NCBI GenBank assembly: GCA_964405775.1
Contig: CAYOPG010000035.1
Location: 1 to 21,336, forward strand
DNA length: 21,336 nucleotides
Direction of reading: 5' to 3'
Origin: JAAZFF01 sp964405775
Lineage (GTDB): Bacteria > Verrucomicrobiota > Kiritimatiellia > RFP12 > UBA3636
Shown here: one piece after another, positions 8,188-16,742 of the stretch
Position numbering within the stretch: the first letter of the stretch is position 1
Layout of the letters: the number at the start of each line of letters is the position of its first letter
Notes under the pieces: model-generated
The model's database searches: none
What the model was told of the DNA's origin: nothing
The model's input: the letters and a program-made list of their open reading frames with translations, nothing else
Position numbers and translations under genes: made by a program

Positions 8188-8607
8188 ATGGAAAAGACAA
8201 TTAAAAGAACTTTGGAAAAAGGCAGGCATCTGTCCCGGAGCGGCTTTACACTGGTCGAGCTGTTGTTAGTCGTCGCAATTCTCGGCATTCTGGCGGGGGT
8301 CGCCATCATGAACACGGTAGGGATGAGCGATGAGGCGCGCGTGAGCGCCACGCGCACTTCCATCTCAGCCATAGAGACGTCTCTGAAAACGTACGAGATA
8401 CGGACTGGGCGCTTTCCAGACTCTCTCGAAGTTCTCACTCAGGAGATGGGGGATAAAGGCCGGCTACTGGAGAAGAAGGCTCTGAACGACGCATGGGGCG
8501 TGCCGTTCGCTTACAAGAAAGAGAAAAACTCCTTTGAGATACGAAGCGCCGGAAGCGACGGTCAGATGAACACCTCGGACGATATTATTAACGCCGAGAA
8601 CAACTGA
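8188..8607 (+). CDS. gspG: Type II secretion system major pseudopilin GspG
   Basis: The 139-aa product is the major pseudopilin that polymerises into the periplasmic pseudopilus of the type II secretion system. A basic leader ends at G19. The prepilin peptidase site is G19-F20 with glutamate at +5 (E24), followed by the hydrophobic N-helix TLVELLLVVAILGILAG. The C-terminal part carries the typical GspG features: PxSLEVLTQ, a DAWGVPFAY motif and SAGSDGQMNTSDDI, a calcium-binding-like loop that stabilises GspG. It has the best Shine-Dalgarno in the window, AAGGAGG with 7-nt spacing. It heads the operon gspG-H-I-J-K, with 12 bp to the next gene. Confidence 0.95.
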   Translation: MEKTIKRTLEKGRHLSRSGFTLVELLLVVAILGILAGVAIMNTVGMSDEARVSATRTSISAIETSLKTYEIRTGRFPDSLEVLTQEMGDKGRLLEKKALNDAWGVPFAYKKEKNSFEIRSAGSDGQMNTSDDIINAENN

Positions 8608-8619
8608 TGGTTTTTTGCG

Positions 8620-9417
8620 ATGCGTCGCATACGTTCCTACGGGGATAAGGGCTGTGCCGCAGGAAGTGGCTTCACGCTTGTGGAGCTACTGCTTGTGGTG
8701 TTGATCCTCGGCATCTTGGCTGCGGTGGCAGCACCGCAGATCGGGCCATTGCTTGCGGGCGGTCGTTTGCGGATGGGTGCCCGCGAGATAGCGTCCGCAG
8801 GCCGCTACGCGCGCAAAATGGCGCTGCTGAACCAAACTCCAGTGGATCTGACTATCGTACAGGGGGCGGGGAAGTTCCGTGTGAGCGCCCGCGAGTCCAC
8901 CTCAGCAACGGCATTCGGCATAGCAGATCTGGAAGCCTACCGCGGCGTAGAGACGGATACGGAGTCGCTCGTTGACACCAGCGCTGGCAGGCGTGCGTCG
9001 CTATCAGGCGGCTTCGGTATGGCAGTATCGAAAGACGAACGGGAAAACATGCTGTGGCAGGGTCTGGACTCTGCCACAGCCACGTCTGAATTGATGAAGG
9101 GCGAAGAGGAAGGGGACGTTCCCGACGATACCGTTTCGTTTGAGGATTCGATAGACATCGAGCGCGAGACAGATGGTGTAGCCTTCTGGTTTGAGGAGTA
9201 TACGGATCGGGCGGAGTCGCGATCGGCGTACTCGAAGGTTCTTTACGACGACTTCACCAAGCCGGAGGGCAGCGACATCGTAATCCGTTACAGGGCAAAC
9301 GGCACAGTGCGTCCCCACAGGATAGCCGTACGCAACGCGGGTGAAAGCGGTGACGAGATGTTCGTGGAGGTCAATGCGGTTGGCTCGGTTAAGATAATCA
9401 GTGGATATGAGGATTGA
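8620..9417 (+). CDS. gspH: Type II secretion minor pseudopilin, GspH-like
   Basis: The 265-aa product begins with a type IV pilin-like leader cut at G17-F18 (FTLVE, E22 at +5) and a hydrophobic helix VELLLVVLILGILAAVAAP. Its place between gspG and gspI, and the AGRYARKMALLNQ segment after the helix, fit GspH, a minor pseudopilin of the tip complex. It is longer than typical GspH (about 170 aa). The extra length includes an acidic, Ser/Thr-rich middle (about residues 90-190). The C-terminus returns to a family-like strand pattern (IVIRYRANGTVRPHRIAV). No clear ribosome-binding site precedes the ATG, so it may be coupled to gspG. Confidence 0.82.
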   Translation: MRRIRSYGDKGCAAGSGFTLVELLLVVLILGILAAVAAPQIGPLLAGGRLRMGAREIASAGRYARKMALLNQTPVDLTIVQGAGKFRVSARESTSATAFGIADLEAYRGVETDTESLVDTSAGRRASLSGGFGMAVSKDERENMLWQGLDSATATSELMKGEEEGDVPDDTVSFEDSIDIERETDGVAFWFEEYTDRAESRSAYSKVLYDDFTKPEGSDIVIRYRANGTVRPHRIAVRNAGESGDEMFVEVNAVGSVKIISGYED

Positions 9418-9418
9418 C

Positions 9419-9796
9419 ATGGACAAATCGCGATCCGGAATGACCCTGATCGAAGTGATCTTGGCTACGGTGATTCTGGGATTGTGCACCTTCAGCCTCA
9501 TGGGAGGAATAGCGGCGAGTCTGGAGATTTTTCAAGCTTCGGCGTTCGTGCAGGAGGCAGCAAACGTGCTCAACCGGGGCGAGGCGGAATACCCTATGAT
9601 TATAGAGACCGATCCGGAGGAGGATCTGCCGGTTTCGCCAGACAGCGGACTGGTAGAGGGCTGGACGTTCGAGCGAACGGTTGATGATTACGAGAGCGAT
9701 GACGGACTGTACGTCGTCCGAACGCGTGTTGTCAAGGGTGACGGCGGAACTGGCATGGAGCAGGAGTACGTCAGGCTCATATATTACGGCGACTAG
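9419..9796 (+). CDS. gspI: Type II secretion minor pseudopilin GspI
   Basis: The 125-aa product has a very short leader (MDKSRSG), a cut at G7-M8 and TLIEV with glutamate at +5 (E12), then a hydrophobic helix, the normal GspI pattern. ATG 9419 is preferred over upstream in-frame GTG 9401 and ATG 9407 because GAGGA (9409-9413) sits 5 nt before it and because it begins right after the gspH stop (9415-9417). GspI is the nucleator of the GspI-J-K tip complex of the pseudopilus. Order and neighbours support this. Confidence 0.87.
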   Translation: MDKSRSGMTLIEVILATVILGLCTFSLMGGIAASLEIFQASAFVQEAANVLNRGEAEYPMIIETDPEEDLPVSPDSGLVEGWTFERTVDDYESDDGLYVVRTRVVKGDGGTGMEQEYVRLIYYGD

Positions 9797-9810
9797 GCGG
9801 CGATGGGATA

Positions 9811-10773
9811 ATGAAAACACGCATGAACACCAGATTTGCCGGCATACGGGAAACGGCGCGCGAGGGCGTGACGCTCATCGAGCTTTTGTTGGCGGTTTCA
9901 ATACTAAGCGTACTGTCGATCACCGTCATGGCCGTGTTGAACGTGGGGATCGAGTCATGGACTACGGGAACCGCGCTGGCGGACGAATCACACAATGCGG
10001 AGGCGGTGATGGAGCAGGTTGTAATGTCCCTCAGATCAGCTTTTTACCCCGAGGCTACCGAGCCAAGCTACGAATACGGCTTCATGCACAAGGACGGTGG
10101 AGAGACGCCCGATGCCGAGGATGTAATTTCGTGGGTCAAAGTCGGAAATTCGCTCATCGGGGAAGACACTCCGTGGGCTGGAGCGGCACATCGAGTTGAG
10201 CTGTTCATCGGCGACGAGGGAGGGGAGCCGGGTCTTTACGTTAAGGCTTGGCAGCTCGTCGGGCAGGACGAAGAGTTCGACCCAGAGGAGGACGTGGAGC
10301 CATTGCTGATATCAGATCAGGTGATTTCGTTTGACTGCCGCATGAAAGATCCCGAAAAAAAAGAGGCGATTGGCGAGCCGTACGAATGGCTCGACGAGTG
10401 GACTCCGAGCAACCGAATCCCCACGCACGTCATGATTTCTATCGCCATGAAACCGCAGAAGGACAAGGAAAACCCAATGGAATACACGCGTCTGGTGGAA
10501 ATACCGATGGCGGCGATGTCGTGGAATCCAGTCCAGACCAGAGGCTCCCCCAGAAGACCCGGCGGACGAAACAGCCCTGAGGGCGTCAATGGTCCGGGCG
10601 GAGGTGGAATAAGAGCCCCGGATGGTTCAACAGGCGGCGGAGGAGTCACGATCACGCCGGAAAGGACAAGCGGTTCGCGCATCAACAGGCAGCGCGACAG
10701 GAATAGGCGTCCGGAAAGACGGAGTGGTGGAGGGGATGGAACGCATAACAGGCCAATGAGGATCAGGTTTTAA
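9811..10773 (+). CDS. gspJ: Type II secretion minor pseudopilin GspJ with a basic Gly/Arg/Pro-rich tail
   Basis: The 320-aa product has a leader ending G19, a cut before V20, and TLIELLLAVSIL with E24 at +5. The globular part (about 45-240) ends with strand motifs like RIPTHVMISIAMKP, as in GspJ. From about residue 247 to the end it continues with a low-complexity Gly, Pro, Arg and Asn-rich tail that is strongly basic and probably disordered, and which I do not know from standard GspJ (about 200 aa). It lies between gspI and gspK, with only 2 bp between its stop codon and the gspK ATG. GspJ forms part of the pseudopilus tip. Confidence 0.85.
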   Translation: MKTRMNTRFAGIRETAREGVTLIELLLAVSILSVLSITVMAVLNVGIESWTTGTALADESHNAEAVMEQVVMSLRSAFYPEATEPSYEYGFMHKDGGETPDAEDVISWVKVGNSLIGEDTPWAGAAHRVELFIGDEGGEPGLYVKAWQLVGQDEEFDPEEDVEPLLISDQVISFDCRMKDPEKKEAIGEPYEWLDEWTPSNRIPTHVMISIAMKPQKDKENPMEYTRLVEIPMAAMSWNPVQTRGSPRRPGGRNSPEGVNGPGGGGIRAPDGSTGGGGVTITPERTSGSRINRQRDRNRRPERRSGGGDGTHNRPMRIRF

Positions 10774-10775
10774 TC

Positions 10776-11846
10776 ATGAACGGCCGGGTTGAAAAAAACA
10801 TAGGCGCCAATAATGGTTCAGCGCTCATCATGACGCTGTTCGTCATTGTAATTTTGTCGCTGATAGTCGGATCCTTCGGATACGAGGCGCATCTTGAAGC
10901 TCGATACGCGAGCTACGCGCGCGACAGGGTCAAGGCCACCCAATTGGCTGAATCGGGCTTCGCAATAGCGGAAATGCTGATGGACAAGCAGGGCGGCGGG
11001 GGTCCTGCCTCTGACACGCCCGAAAATGAGGACCGCTGGTTCGATGCCGCCGAACGTATCAAGCTTGGGCAGTCTATAACGGGACTTGTGGAGCCCGTTG
11101 GCGAGGGCTTCGTCATACTCGACATTGTGCCTGAACCCGGCAGACTCAATGTTAACCTGCTCTCGAAAGAGGACTGGGAGAAGCTTCTGGAGAACATCGG
11201 ATTGCCGGAAGAATATTGGGAGGACATCATAGATCCAATTCTTGACTGGATGGACAGCGACGACACCTCCAACCCCAAAGGGGCGGAGACGGAAGATTAC
11301 TATAGCCTGCTCGACCCGCCCTACCGCTCCAAGAATGGGCCCGTAGACACGGTGCGAGAGCTCCTGCTCGTAAAGGGATTTTCAGAACAAATTCTGACAG
11401 GCGGCGTCTTCGATCCCGCGACTCTCGAGGACAAAGTCGGCGAACGATTCTCAAGATTCAACCGTTTTTCAGACACAAACGAAATAGTGATCGCCGGAAT
11501 CGAACACATGCTTACCACGTATGGCGACGGCAAAATAAACATACAGTCGGCGCCATACGATGTGCTCCGTACCTTGCCGGATGTAGACGACATCCTCGCT
11601 CGCGCCATAATGGAAGAGCGCGAGTTAATGGTCGACAACGAACCAAATCCGTTTTCAAGCGTAGAGGATCTCTTCTCCCGAATCGAGGGGTTGAGCGCGG
11701 AAATCGCGGACAGGGTTACCGTCAATTCTCAATACTTCAGGATAACTTCCACCGGGCGCGTGGGCAAAGTAGAACGCCGCATATGGAGCATTGCATACCA
11801 TAACGGAAAGGAAATGAGATATCTGCGCTGGGTTGAAGAGCCTTAA
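10776..11846 (+). CDS. gspK: Type II secretion minor pseudopilin GspK
   Basis: The 356-aa product has a leader ending G14 and a hydrophobic helix SALIMTLFVIVILSLIVGSF without the +5 glutamate, which is characteristic of GspK, the tip subunit of the pseudopilus. After the helix come an AESGFAIAEM segment, a LNVNLLSKEDW region and an INIQSAPYDVLRTLPDV motif typical of the helical (SAM-like) domains of GspK. It ends the operon. Its stop codon overlaps the stop of the convergent pyrF fragment (11843-11846), leaving no room for a separate terminator. Confidence 0.93.
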   Translation: MNGRVEKNIGANNGSALIMTLFVIVILSLIVGSFGYEAHLEARYASYARDRVKATQLAESGFAIAEMLMDKQGGGGPASDTPENEDRWFDAAERIKLGQSITGLVEPVGEGFVILDIVPEPGRLNVNLLSKEDWEKLLENIGLPEEYWEDIIDPILDWMDSDDTSNPKGAETEDYYSLLDPPYRSKNGPVDTVRELLLVKGFSEQILTGGVFDPATLEDKVGERFSRFNRFSDTNEIVIAGIEHMLTTYGDGKINIQSAPYDVLRTLPDVDDILARAIMEERELMVDNEPNPFSSVEDLFSRIEGLSAEIADRVTVNSQYFRITSTGRVGKVERRIWSIAYHNGKEMRYLRWVEEP

Positions 11847-12336
11847 GCCCCAGCCATCTCCTCACGGATCGCCAAGGCTGCCGCGCGCATGTCCGGTGCA
11901 TCCATTATCGGGCGGCCTATAACGAGGTGTGTGGCGCCGTCGCGTATCGCCTGAGCGGGCGTGGCAACGCGTTTCTGGTCGGCCAGATCGCCGCCAGACG
12001 GACGCACTCCAGGCGTGACAAGCCACGGTGCCGGACCGAGTGCTTTGCGAAGCGCCGTCAACTCCTTGGGCGAGCATACTAGACCATGGGCGCCGGACTG
12101 TATGGCCATTGTGCCCAGTGCCACGACCTGTTCTTCGACAGAGCGTTTAACGCCGAGTATATCCAAATCATCCTGATCCATGCTGGTCAGTACAGTGACC
12201 GCCAGCAATTTAGTATCCGAGGCGGATACGCTCACCGTTTTAGCCGCTGCCTCGATCATGGCTTTAGAGCCGGTAGCATGAAGGGTAAGCAGCTCGGCGC
12301 CGAAATCCAGGCACGAAGCCACGGCGCGCCCTACCG
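11843..12336 (-). CDS. pyrF: Orotidine 5'-phosphate decarboxylase, partial (N-terminus lost in the assembly gap)
   Basis: About 164 C-terminal residues are visible. They match PyrF, which makes UMP from OMP in pyrimidine synthesis. Visible motifs are VGRAVAS at the gap edge, LLTLHATGS, LLAVTVLTSMD, a TPGVRPSGGDLADQKRV phosphate-binding loop and HLVIGRPIM near the end. The catalytic DxKxxD block and the first 60-70 residues fall in the 100-N gap. An ATG at 12475, just after the aldolase stop, could be the true start, but the 13 residues read from it (to the gap) do not look like PyrF. The real gap is probably nearer 160 nt than 100 if that start is right. It is placed last in the carbohydrate operon, which is unusual company for pyrF. 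Confidence 0.9.
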
Positions 12337-12436
12337 NNNNNNNNNNNNNNNNNNNNNNNNNNNNNNNNNNNNNNNNNNNNNNNNNNNNNNNNNNNNNNNN
12401 NNNNNNNNNNNNNNNNNNNNNNNNNNNNNNNNNNNN
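12337..12436. other. Assembly gap (exactly 100 N)
   Basis: One hundred undetermined bases form a fixed-size scaffold join, so the true length is unknown. The gap removes the N-terminal part of pyrF. The 43 bases to its right (12437-12479) contain no resolved gene. An apparent minus-strand frame of 281 codons running through the gap to 12688 is an artefact: it reads out of frame through the aldolase gene. Confidence 0.97.
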
Positions 12437-12479
12437 GAAGAGAAAGAGCACAGAGCAAGGAACTGCGTCGCGCATGTCC

Positions 12480-13544
12480 TCAGTTGGCAAGCCATTCCTC
12501 AAGATGGCTTGATACGAACGCATCGTCGTTAAGCTCTGGGTAGGCGTTGCAAACGCGGGTAATCTCCTCGGCCTGGCCCGGGGAGAGCGTCTCGTCCGGA
12601 TCCAGACACCAGGTGCCTTCCAGCAACCCCTGCCTCCGTAGGACTTCATGAAGACCCGGAATGCAGCCGGCGAAACGGTTGGCGGCATCGAAAAATGCGG
12701 CGTTGCAGTCGGTTATCTTGATAGCCCGTGAGAGCATTTCCCGCGGTACCGGCGCACCACTTTCAACCACGGCGTGAACTTCCTCAAGCAGCTCGACGGC
12801 CTTGCGAGTCCAAACCGACCAGTGGCCTAGAAGTCCGCCGCGGATACGCAATGTACGTCCATTGAACGAATACTCCGAAAGGAGATCAATAAGAATGTTG
12901 TCGTCGTTCCCTGTGTAAAGAGCAATGTCATCGCGTCCGGACTCGGCGATCGCGCGCACTACGTCAAGGGTGCCGTAGCGGCTAAATGGTGCCATTTTGA
13001 TAGCAATGACGTTTTCGAGCTCCGCGAAGCCGCGCCAGAACTCGAACGGGAGGAACCGGCCGCCAACATCTGCCTGAAGATAGAAGCCTACCAGCGGCAT
13101 AATTCTCGACACTTCACGGCAATGGTCAAGGAGCGTCTCAACCGAGGCGTCCTTGAACGCCGCAAGCGAGAGGAGAACTGCGTCGTAGCCGTTCTCAGCC
13201 TCGAAGGAGGCCTCTTTTATCGCCTGATCAGTCCTTCCGCATACGCCGCCAACCTTCAGAACCCGGCGACCTCGCTTAGCGCACCATGCGTCGATGTCGC
13301 GCGACGTCTCGCCCAGAACCGTTTCGAACAGTCCAATGTCAGGGTTCCTGATCTCGAATTGCGTTGAATGGACGCCCACCGCGATACCGCCTACGCCGGC
13401 GTCAATGAAGTAGCGGGTCAGCGCCCTGTGGCGCCTGGGGTCAAACCGCCTGCTTGAGTCCAACGCCAGAACCTGCGCCGGGATCACCGTGCCTCGCCGA
13501 ACCATGCGCAGGACTTCCGGGTTGATGTCCGAAATCTTCTTCAT
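12480..13544 (-). CDS. Dihydrodipicolinate synthase-like (DapA/NanA superfamily) class I aldolase
   Basis: The 354-aa product belongs to the DHDPS/N-acetylneuraminate lyase superfamily, which forms a Schiff base with pyruvate or a 2-keto acid in a TIM barrel. K183 in AIKMAPF is the Schiff-base lysine and Y155 in GFYLQ is the catalytic tyrosine. Their 28-residue spacing equals Y133/K161 of DapA. GVHST at about 58-62 replaces the usual GTTGE block. Family length is about 300, so this is long, with extra C-terminal sequence. ATG 13544 (MKKISDI) lies 2 bp after the SDR stop. Being paired with an SDR and GH-like genes, it is more likely a sugar-acid aldolase than lysine biosynthesis. Exact substrate unknown. 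Confidence 0.82.
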   Translation of the reverse strand: MKKISDINPEVLRMVRRGTVIPAQVLALDSSRRFDPRRHRALTRYFIDAGVGGIAVGVHSTQFEIRNPDIGLFETVLGETSRDIDAWCAKRGRRVLKVGGVCGRTDQAIKEASFEAENGYDAVLLSLAAFKDASVETLLDHCREVSRIMPLVGFYLQADVGGRFLPFEFWRGFAELENVIAIKMAPFSRYGTLDVVRAIAESGRDDIALYTGNDDNILIDLLSEYSFNGRTLRIRGGLLGHWSVWTRKAVELLEEVHAVVESGAPVPREMLSRAIKITDCNAAFFDAANRFAGCIPGLHEVLRRQGLLEGTWCLDPDETLSPGQAEEITRVCNAYPELNDDAFVSSHLEEWLAN

Positions 13545-13546
13545 CT

Positions 13547-14593
13547 TCAAAACTTCCCGTTGTTGACTTCGAAGTGAGTCGGCTTGCCGATGGACGTTCC
13601 GCCCGCCATGATCCATTTGGCTTGTAGACGGATCATTTCGTCGAGGGACACTCGCGGGCGTCCGAAAATACGTGCCATTTTCGATGCATCGCTAAGGTAA
13701 CAGAGATCGCCCGGCTCGCCAGTGAACCTAACCTCGCGACCCATGATTCGCCCCATTTCGAGCGCAGTTTCCTCAACGCTCACTGTTTCCAGCCCCGTCA
13801 CGTTGAGAACGGCGGACGGGATTTCTGCGAGCTCCAGGGTGAGCAGCGCGATATTGTTCGCATCCCCTTGCCATATGACATTGAAGTGTCCGACTGAGTT
13901 GTTGATGGCCTGACCTTTCCAAACCGCGTTCCCGATGTCGTGCAGGACGCCGTAGCGCAAATCGTTTGCGTAGTTCAGGCGGAAGAGCAGAAGTTTGGTT
14001 CCGTTTTTCCGCGCATAATATTCGAGGACACGCTCCCTGCCTAGACAAGATTGCGCATACTCCCCGATCGGTTCAGGCGCGACGGTCTCATCGCACCCGC
14101 CCTCGTGTATGCCACGCAGCGGATAGACGCACCCGGTCGAGAACGCGACGATCCTACTGTCGCGAAAATGCTCCGCCACAAACGAAGGAGCGATCGTGTT
14201 CATGGCCCATGTGAGAGGCTCTCCGCCCTCCGTTCCGAACTTTCGACCCGCTAGGAACATTACATTCCTTGCGCGTGGCAGCGCCGCCACGGCGGAAGGA
14301 TCGAGAAGGTCGGCGAGAATGGGAACCGCGCCGCATGCCTCCAACTTTTTCCAAGCTGACGATTCTGTAAATCGACTAACCCCGTAGACCGTTCTGCTGA
14401 CACCGGACTCCCGAACGGCGTTCACAGCCAATGCGGTCAACGAAATTCCCAACTTTCCGGTTGCGCCAAGAATTATGACATCCCCATCAATACGGCGCAT
14501 CATTGCGATGAGTTCCTGATCTGGAACCGATAGGGATGAATCTATTTCTCCCTCTGTGGAAAATGTTGCGGGCAATGATCTTGTCTTGGCCAT
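13547..14593 (-). CDS. NAD(P)-dependent epimerase/dehydratase-like extended SDR lacking the catalytic Lys
   Basis: The 348-aa product has the Rossmann motif GATGKLG (43-49) and the extended-SDR pattern FSTGCVYP (151-158). At the YxxxK position it reads Y-A-Q-S-C (179-183), so the tyrosine is there but the lysine is a cysteine, within EYAQSCLGRE. This suggests altered chemistry or a non-canonical subfamily. The C-terminal half carries VLNVTGLETVSVEE, as in sugar-nucleotide epimerases. Start ATG 14593 has AAGGGGAT 7 nt upstream. It sits between a DUF4838 gene and the aldolase, the last separated by 2 bp, so the two probably act in one pathway, with sugar oxidation or epimerisation before cleavage. 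Substrate unknown. Confidence 0.82.
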   Translation of the reverse strand: MAKTRSLPATFSTEGEIDSSLSVPDQELIAMMRRIDGDVIILGATGKLGISLTALAVNAVRESGVSRTVYGVSRFTESSAWKKLEACGAVPILADLLDPSAVAALPRARNVMFLAGRKFGTEGGEPLTWAMNTIAPSFVAEHFRDSRIVAFSTGCVYPLRGIHEGGCDETVAPEPIGEYAQSCLGRERVLEYYARKNGTKLLLFRLNYANDLRYGVLHDIGNAVWKGQAINNSVGHFNVIWQGDANNIALLTLELAEIPSAVLNVTGLETVSVEETALEMGRIMGREVRFTGEPGDLCYLSDASKMARIFGRPRVSLDEMIRLQAKWIMAGGTSIGKPTHFEVNNGKF

Positions 14594-14654
14594 GCAAAAT
14601 CCCCTTAGTGAAAATTAAACCGTAGAGTTGCGATCTTAGTCGTGTGACCACCGC

Positions 14655-16742
14655 TTATATGCCGTCGTTCTCCGGTATTATGCAACGGATGCACTTTTCT
14701 GTGGCAAAGTATGCTCCGCCGGACGGGACACCATAAATCCGCCATCCGCAGGGATACCGATTGCGTATGACCGAGAACCCGAATGAATCCTCCATGGCGT
14801 TAATGTCGGCACGAGGAATGGAGATTGAAAGCTCCCACCTGCCAGGCAGGCTGTGCGCGACCACCTTTGTATTGTGCCTCCATGAGAAGTTCCACCGCGT
14901 CCCCTCGCATTCGCTGGCGGAAATCGATCCGTCTGGCGCGATGATGTAGTGGTAACAGATGGCCGGATTTTTACCGTCGTCCAAAAACAGCTCGATGTTG
15001 TCACCGTTGCATGGACTCCCGGAATTCACGAGCAGTTTATCCATGTGCGTCTCATCCATTTGCATCCTGAAATGGATTTGGGAGGCGTCTGCTGATACCC
15101 ATACCTTCGTATCGCACTCCTTGCACGGCAGTTGGCTGGAGCGCTCCACCAGATGCAGCGGCTGTGGCGCCCCATCCAGCCTTCCCGCGGTGATTGCCGT
15201 GGAAGACACGTATTTTTCCCGCTCTCTATAGTTTTCTCGCTGGAGTTCGAAAACAGCCCGCTCACGCATGACAAGGCCGGAATCTCCGGCCGAACCGATT
15301 GCGGCGGCACACTCCGCCTGAACCTGCGGCGAGAAGAACTTCTTGAAGGACTCGGGTGGCCTGTCAAGGCAGAATCCATGATCTGACACTGCATCCTGCA
15401 ACGCGTGATAAAAACGCTCCATTTGCGCCGCCGCTCGGCTCCCGGAACCATACCGGTCTGCGCAGAGTTCCCTGATAAAGCCGGGCAAATCCCCCGAGCA
15501 GTCCCACAGCATCTTAGCGGCCATATAATATACGCTCCAATGAGCCGCCCACATCTCGGCATCCGCCGCGCCGCATTCCGACATCCAGCCATCCACCCCC
15601 AGCCGTCTGTATTCTCTGAAGTCCTCGATTATAGCATGCCAATACGGCGCCGGCAGGCTCCCCCAGTTGTGCGAAAAATAGTCGTACACATAAACGTGCC
15701 GGACCTTGCTCCTGACGTCTTTCAGCCGCGCCGCCTGCTTTGGATTCACCGGGCACTCTCCGTCAAACACCGAATGACTGTGGCAGTGGAACATCGTACA
15801 CGAAACAAGCAGGTTGGGAGGCGGCTCCTCAACATAGTCGAGAAAGCGGTTAAAGTTGCTGTATGAATAGTGCCCCAGCAGCGCGTCAGGCTCCATCAAG
15901 GCAACACGCGCACAGATGTCCTGCACAAAGTCCGCCACACGGCGGTTTACCCCTTTTGTCGCCGCGTCGGCAGTGGAATCAAGCGCACGGCAGTCGACAC
16001 ATTCGCAGTGTCCGTATCCATCGTTCGGACAAAACCCGAAAACAGCCGTTTCCCTGTCCGCCGCAATCCTTACGCATAGCTCCTCGGCAAAAGCCGCTCG
16101 CATCGCGTGGCTGGAAAGGCATAGTTGCCCGCCTTCCGAGTGCCGTATGCGTCTGCCGCCGACAAGCGAGAAGTACTCGGGATGACTAGCAAAATATTTG
16201 CCGTCCGGAATAAGCAAATCATACGCGTGCACCGTGGTGTCGGGACGAAGCCCCAGCTCTTTGAGCCGGTCGCCCGTCTCCTCGATTTCATGCATGTGCG
16301 TCAGCTTCCGGTTCATTCGGTTGTAGCTCATCCAACGAGCCACCTTGTCGTCATAATGCCATTTGCCGGCACAAATGTGCAATCCACGGTATGGGAAATC
16401 GGGCACGTGCCTCCCGACAAGCCGCGCCACATCGGTCTCCACTCTGCTGGTGGGAATCAACACCTCCTCCTGCGGACTGAACCAATGGAATCCAAGCGCC
16501 TGCATGATGGTATAGATTCCGCATCGCAACCCCTCGTCGTAGCCTCTGACGCTCAGGCCGTGAGAATCGGCTGCTATGTCGAACCCTCCATCACCGCCAG
16601 CCTCCGAAGCCACCAACCTCACCACAATGTCTGGCAGCGAACACCTGCATTGCGCAATCAACTGTTCCGCCGTCCGCATTGCCAGCCGGGTTTGCGGAAG
16701 GCTGTCGGCAGAATGCTCGGCACAGAGAGCAAACCGCATCAT
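14655..16742 (-). CDS. DUF4838 domain protein with C-terminal carbohydrate-binding (CBM9-like) domain
   Basis: The 695-aa product is recognised as a DUF4838 protein, a family of GH-like TIM-barrel proteins found with glycan-degradation genes; the catalytic role is not settled. An N-terminal hexosaminidase-like region has GYDEGLRCGIYTIMQALGF (about 67-85), used in GH20-like proteins to open the barrel. The core has a NDGYGHCECVDC motif (240-251) with paired cysteines that recurs in the neighbouring fusion. The C-terminal part (about 520-690) looks like a CBM9-type beta-sandwich (GDNIELFLDDG, YHYIIAPDG). No signal peptide is visible, so either it stays inside or the true export signal is lost. 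It overlaps the upstream fusion gene by ATGATG/TGA, so it is translationally coupled. Confidence 0.75.
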   Translation of the reverse strand: MMRFALCAEHSADSLPQTRLAMRTAEQLIAQCRCSLPDIVVRLVASEAGGDGGFDIAADSHGLSVRGYDEGLRCGIYTIMQALGFHWFSPQEEVLIPTSRVETDVARLVGRHVPDFPYRGLHICAGKWHYDDKVARWMSYNRMNRKLTHMHEIEETGDRLKELGLRPDTTVHAYDLLIPDGKYFASHPEYFSLVGGRRIRHSEGGQLCLSSHAMRAAFAEELCVRIAADRETAVFGFCPNDGYGHCECVDCRALDSTADAATKGVNRRVADFVQDICARVALMEPDALLGHYSYSNFNRFLDYVEEPPPNLLVSCTMFHCHSHSVFDGECPVNPKQAARLKDVRSKVRHVYVYDYFSHNWGSLPAPYWHAIIEDFREYRRLGVDGWMSECGAADAEMWAAHWSVYYMAAKMLWDCSGDLPGFIRELCADRYGSGSRAAAQMERFYHALQDAVSDHGFCLDRPPESFKKFFSPQVQAECAAAIGSAGDSGLVMRERAVFELQRENYREREKYVSSTAITAGRLDGAPQPLHLVERSSQLPCKECDTKVWVSADASQIHFRMQMDETHMDKLLVNSGSPCNGDNIELFLDDGKNPAICYHYIIAPDGSISASECEGTRWNFSWRHNTKVVAHSLPGRWELSISIPRADINAMEDSFGFSVIRNRYPCGWRIYGVPSGGAYFATEKCIRCIIPENDGI

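Noticed and set aside
11843..12688. Apparent 281-codon minus-strand gene spanning the N gap
   Set aside because: Only the part up to 12336 reads as PyrF. Right of the gap it is an out-of-frame reading of the aldolase, joined only because N carries no stop.
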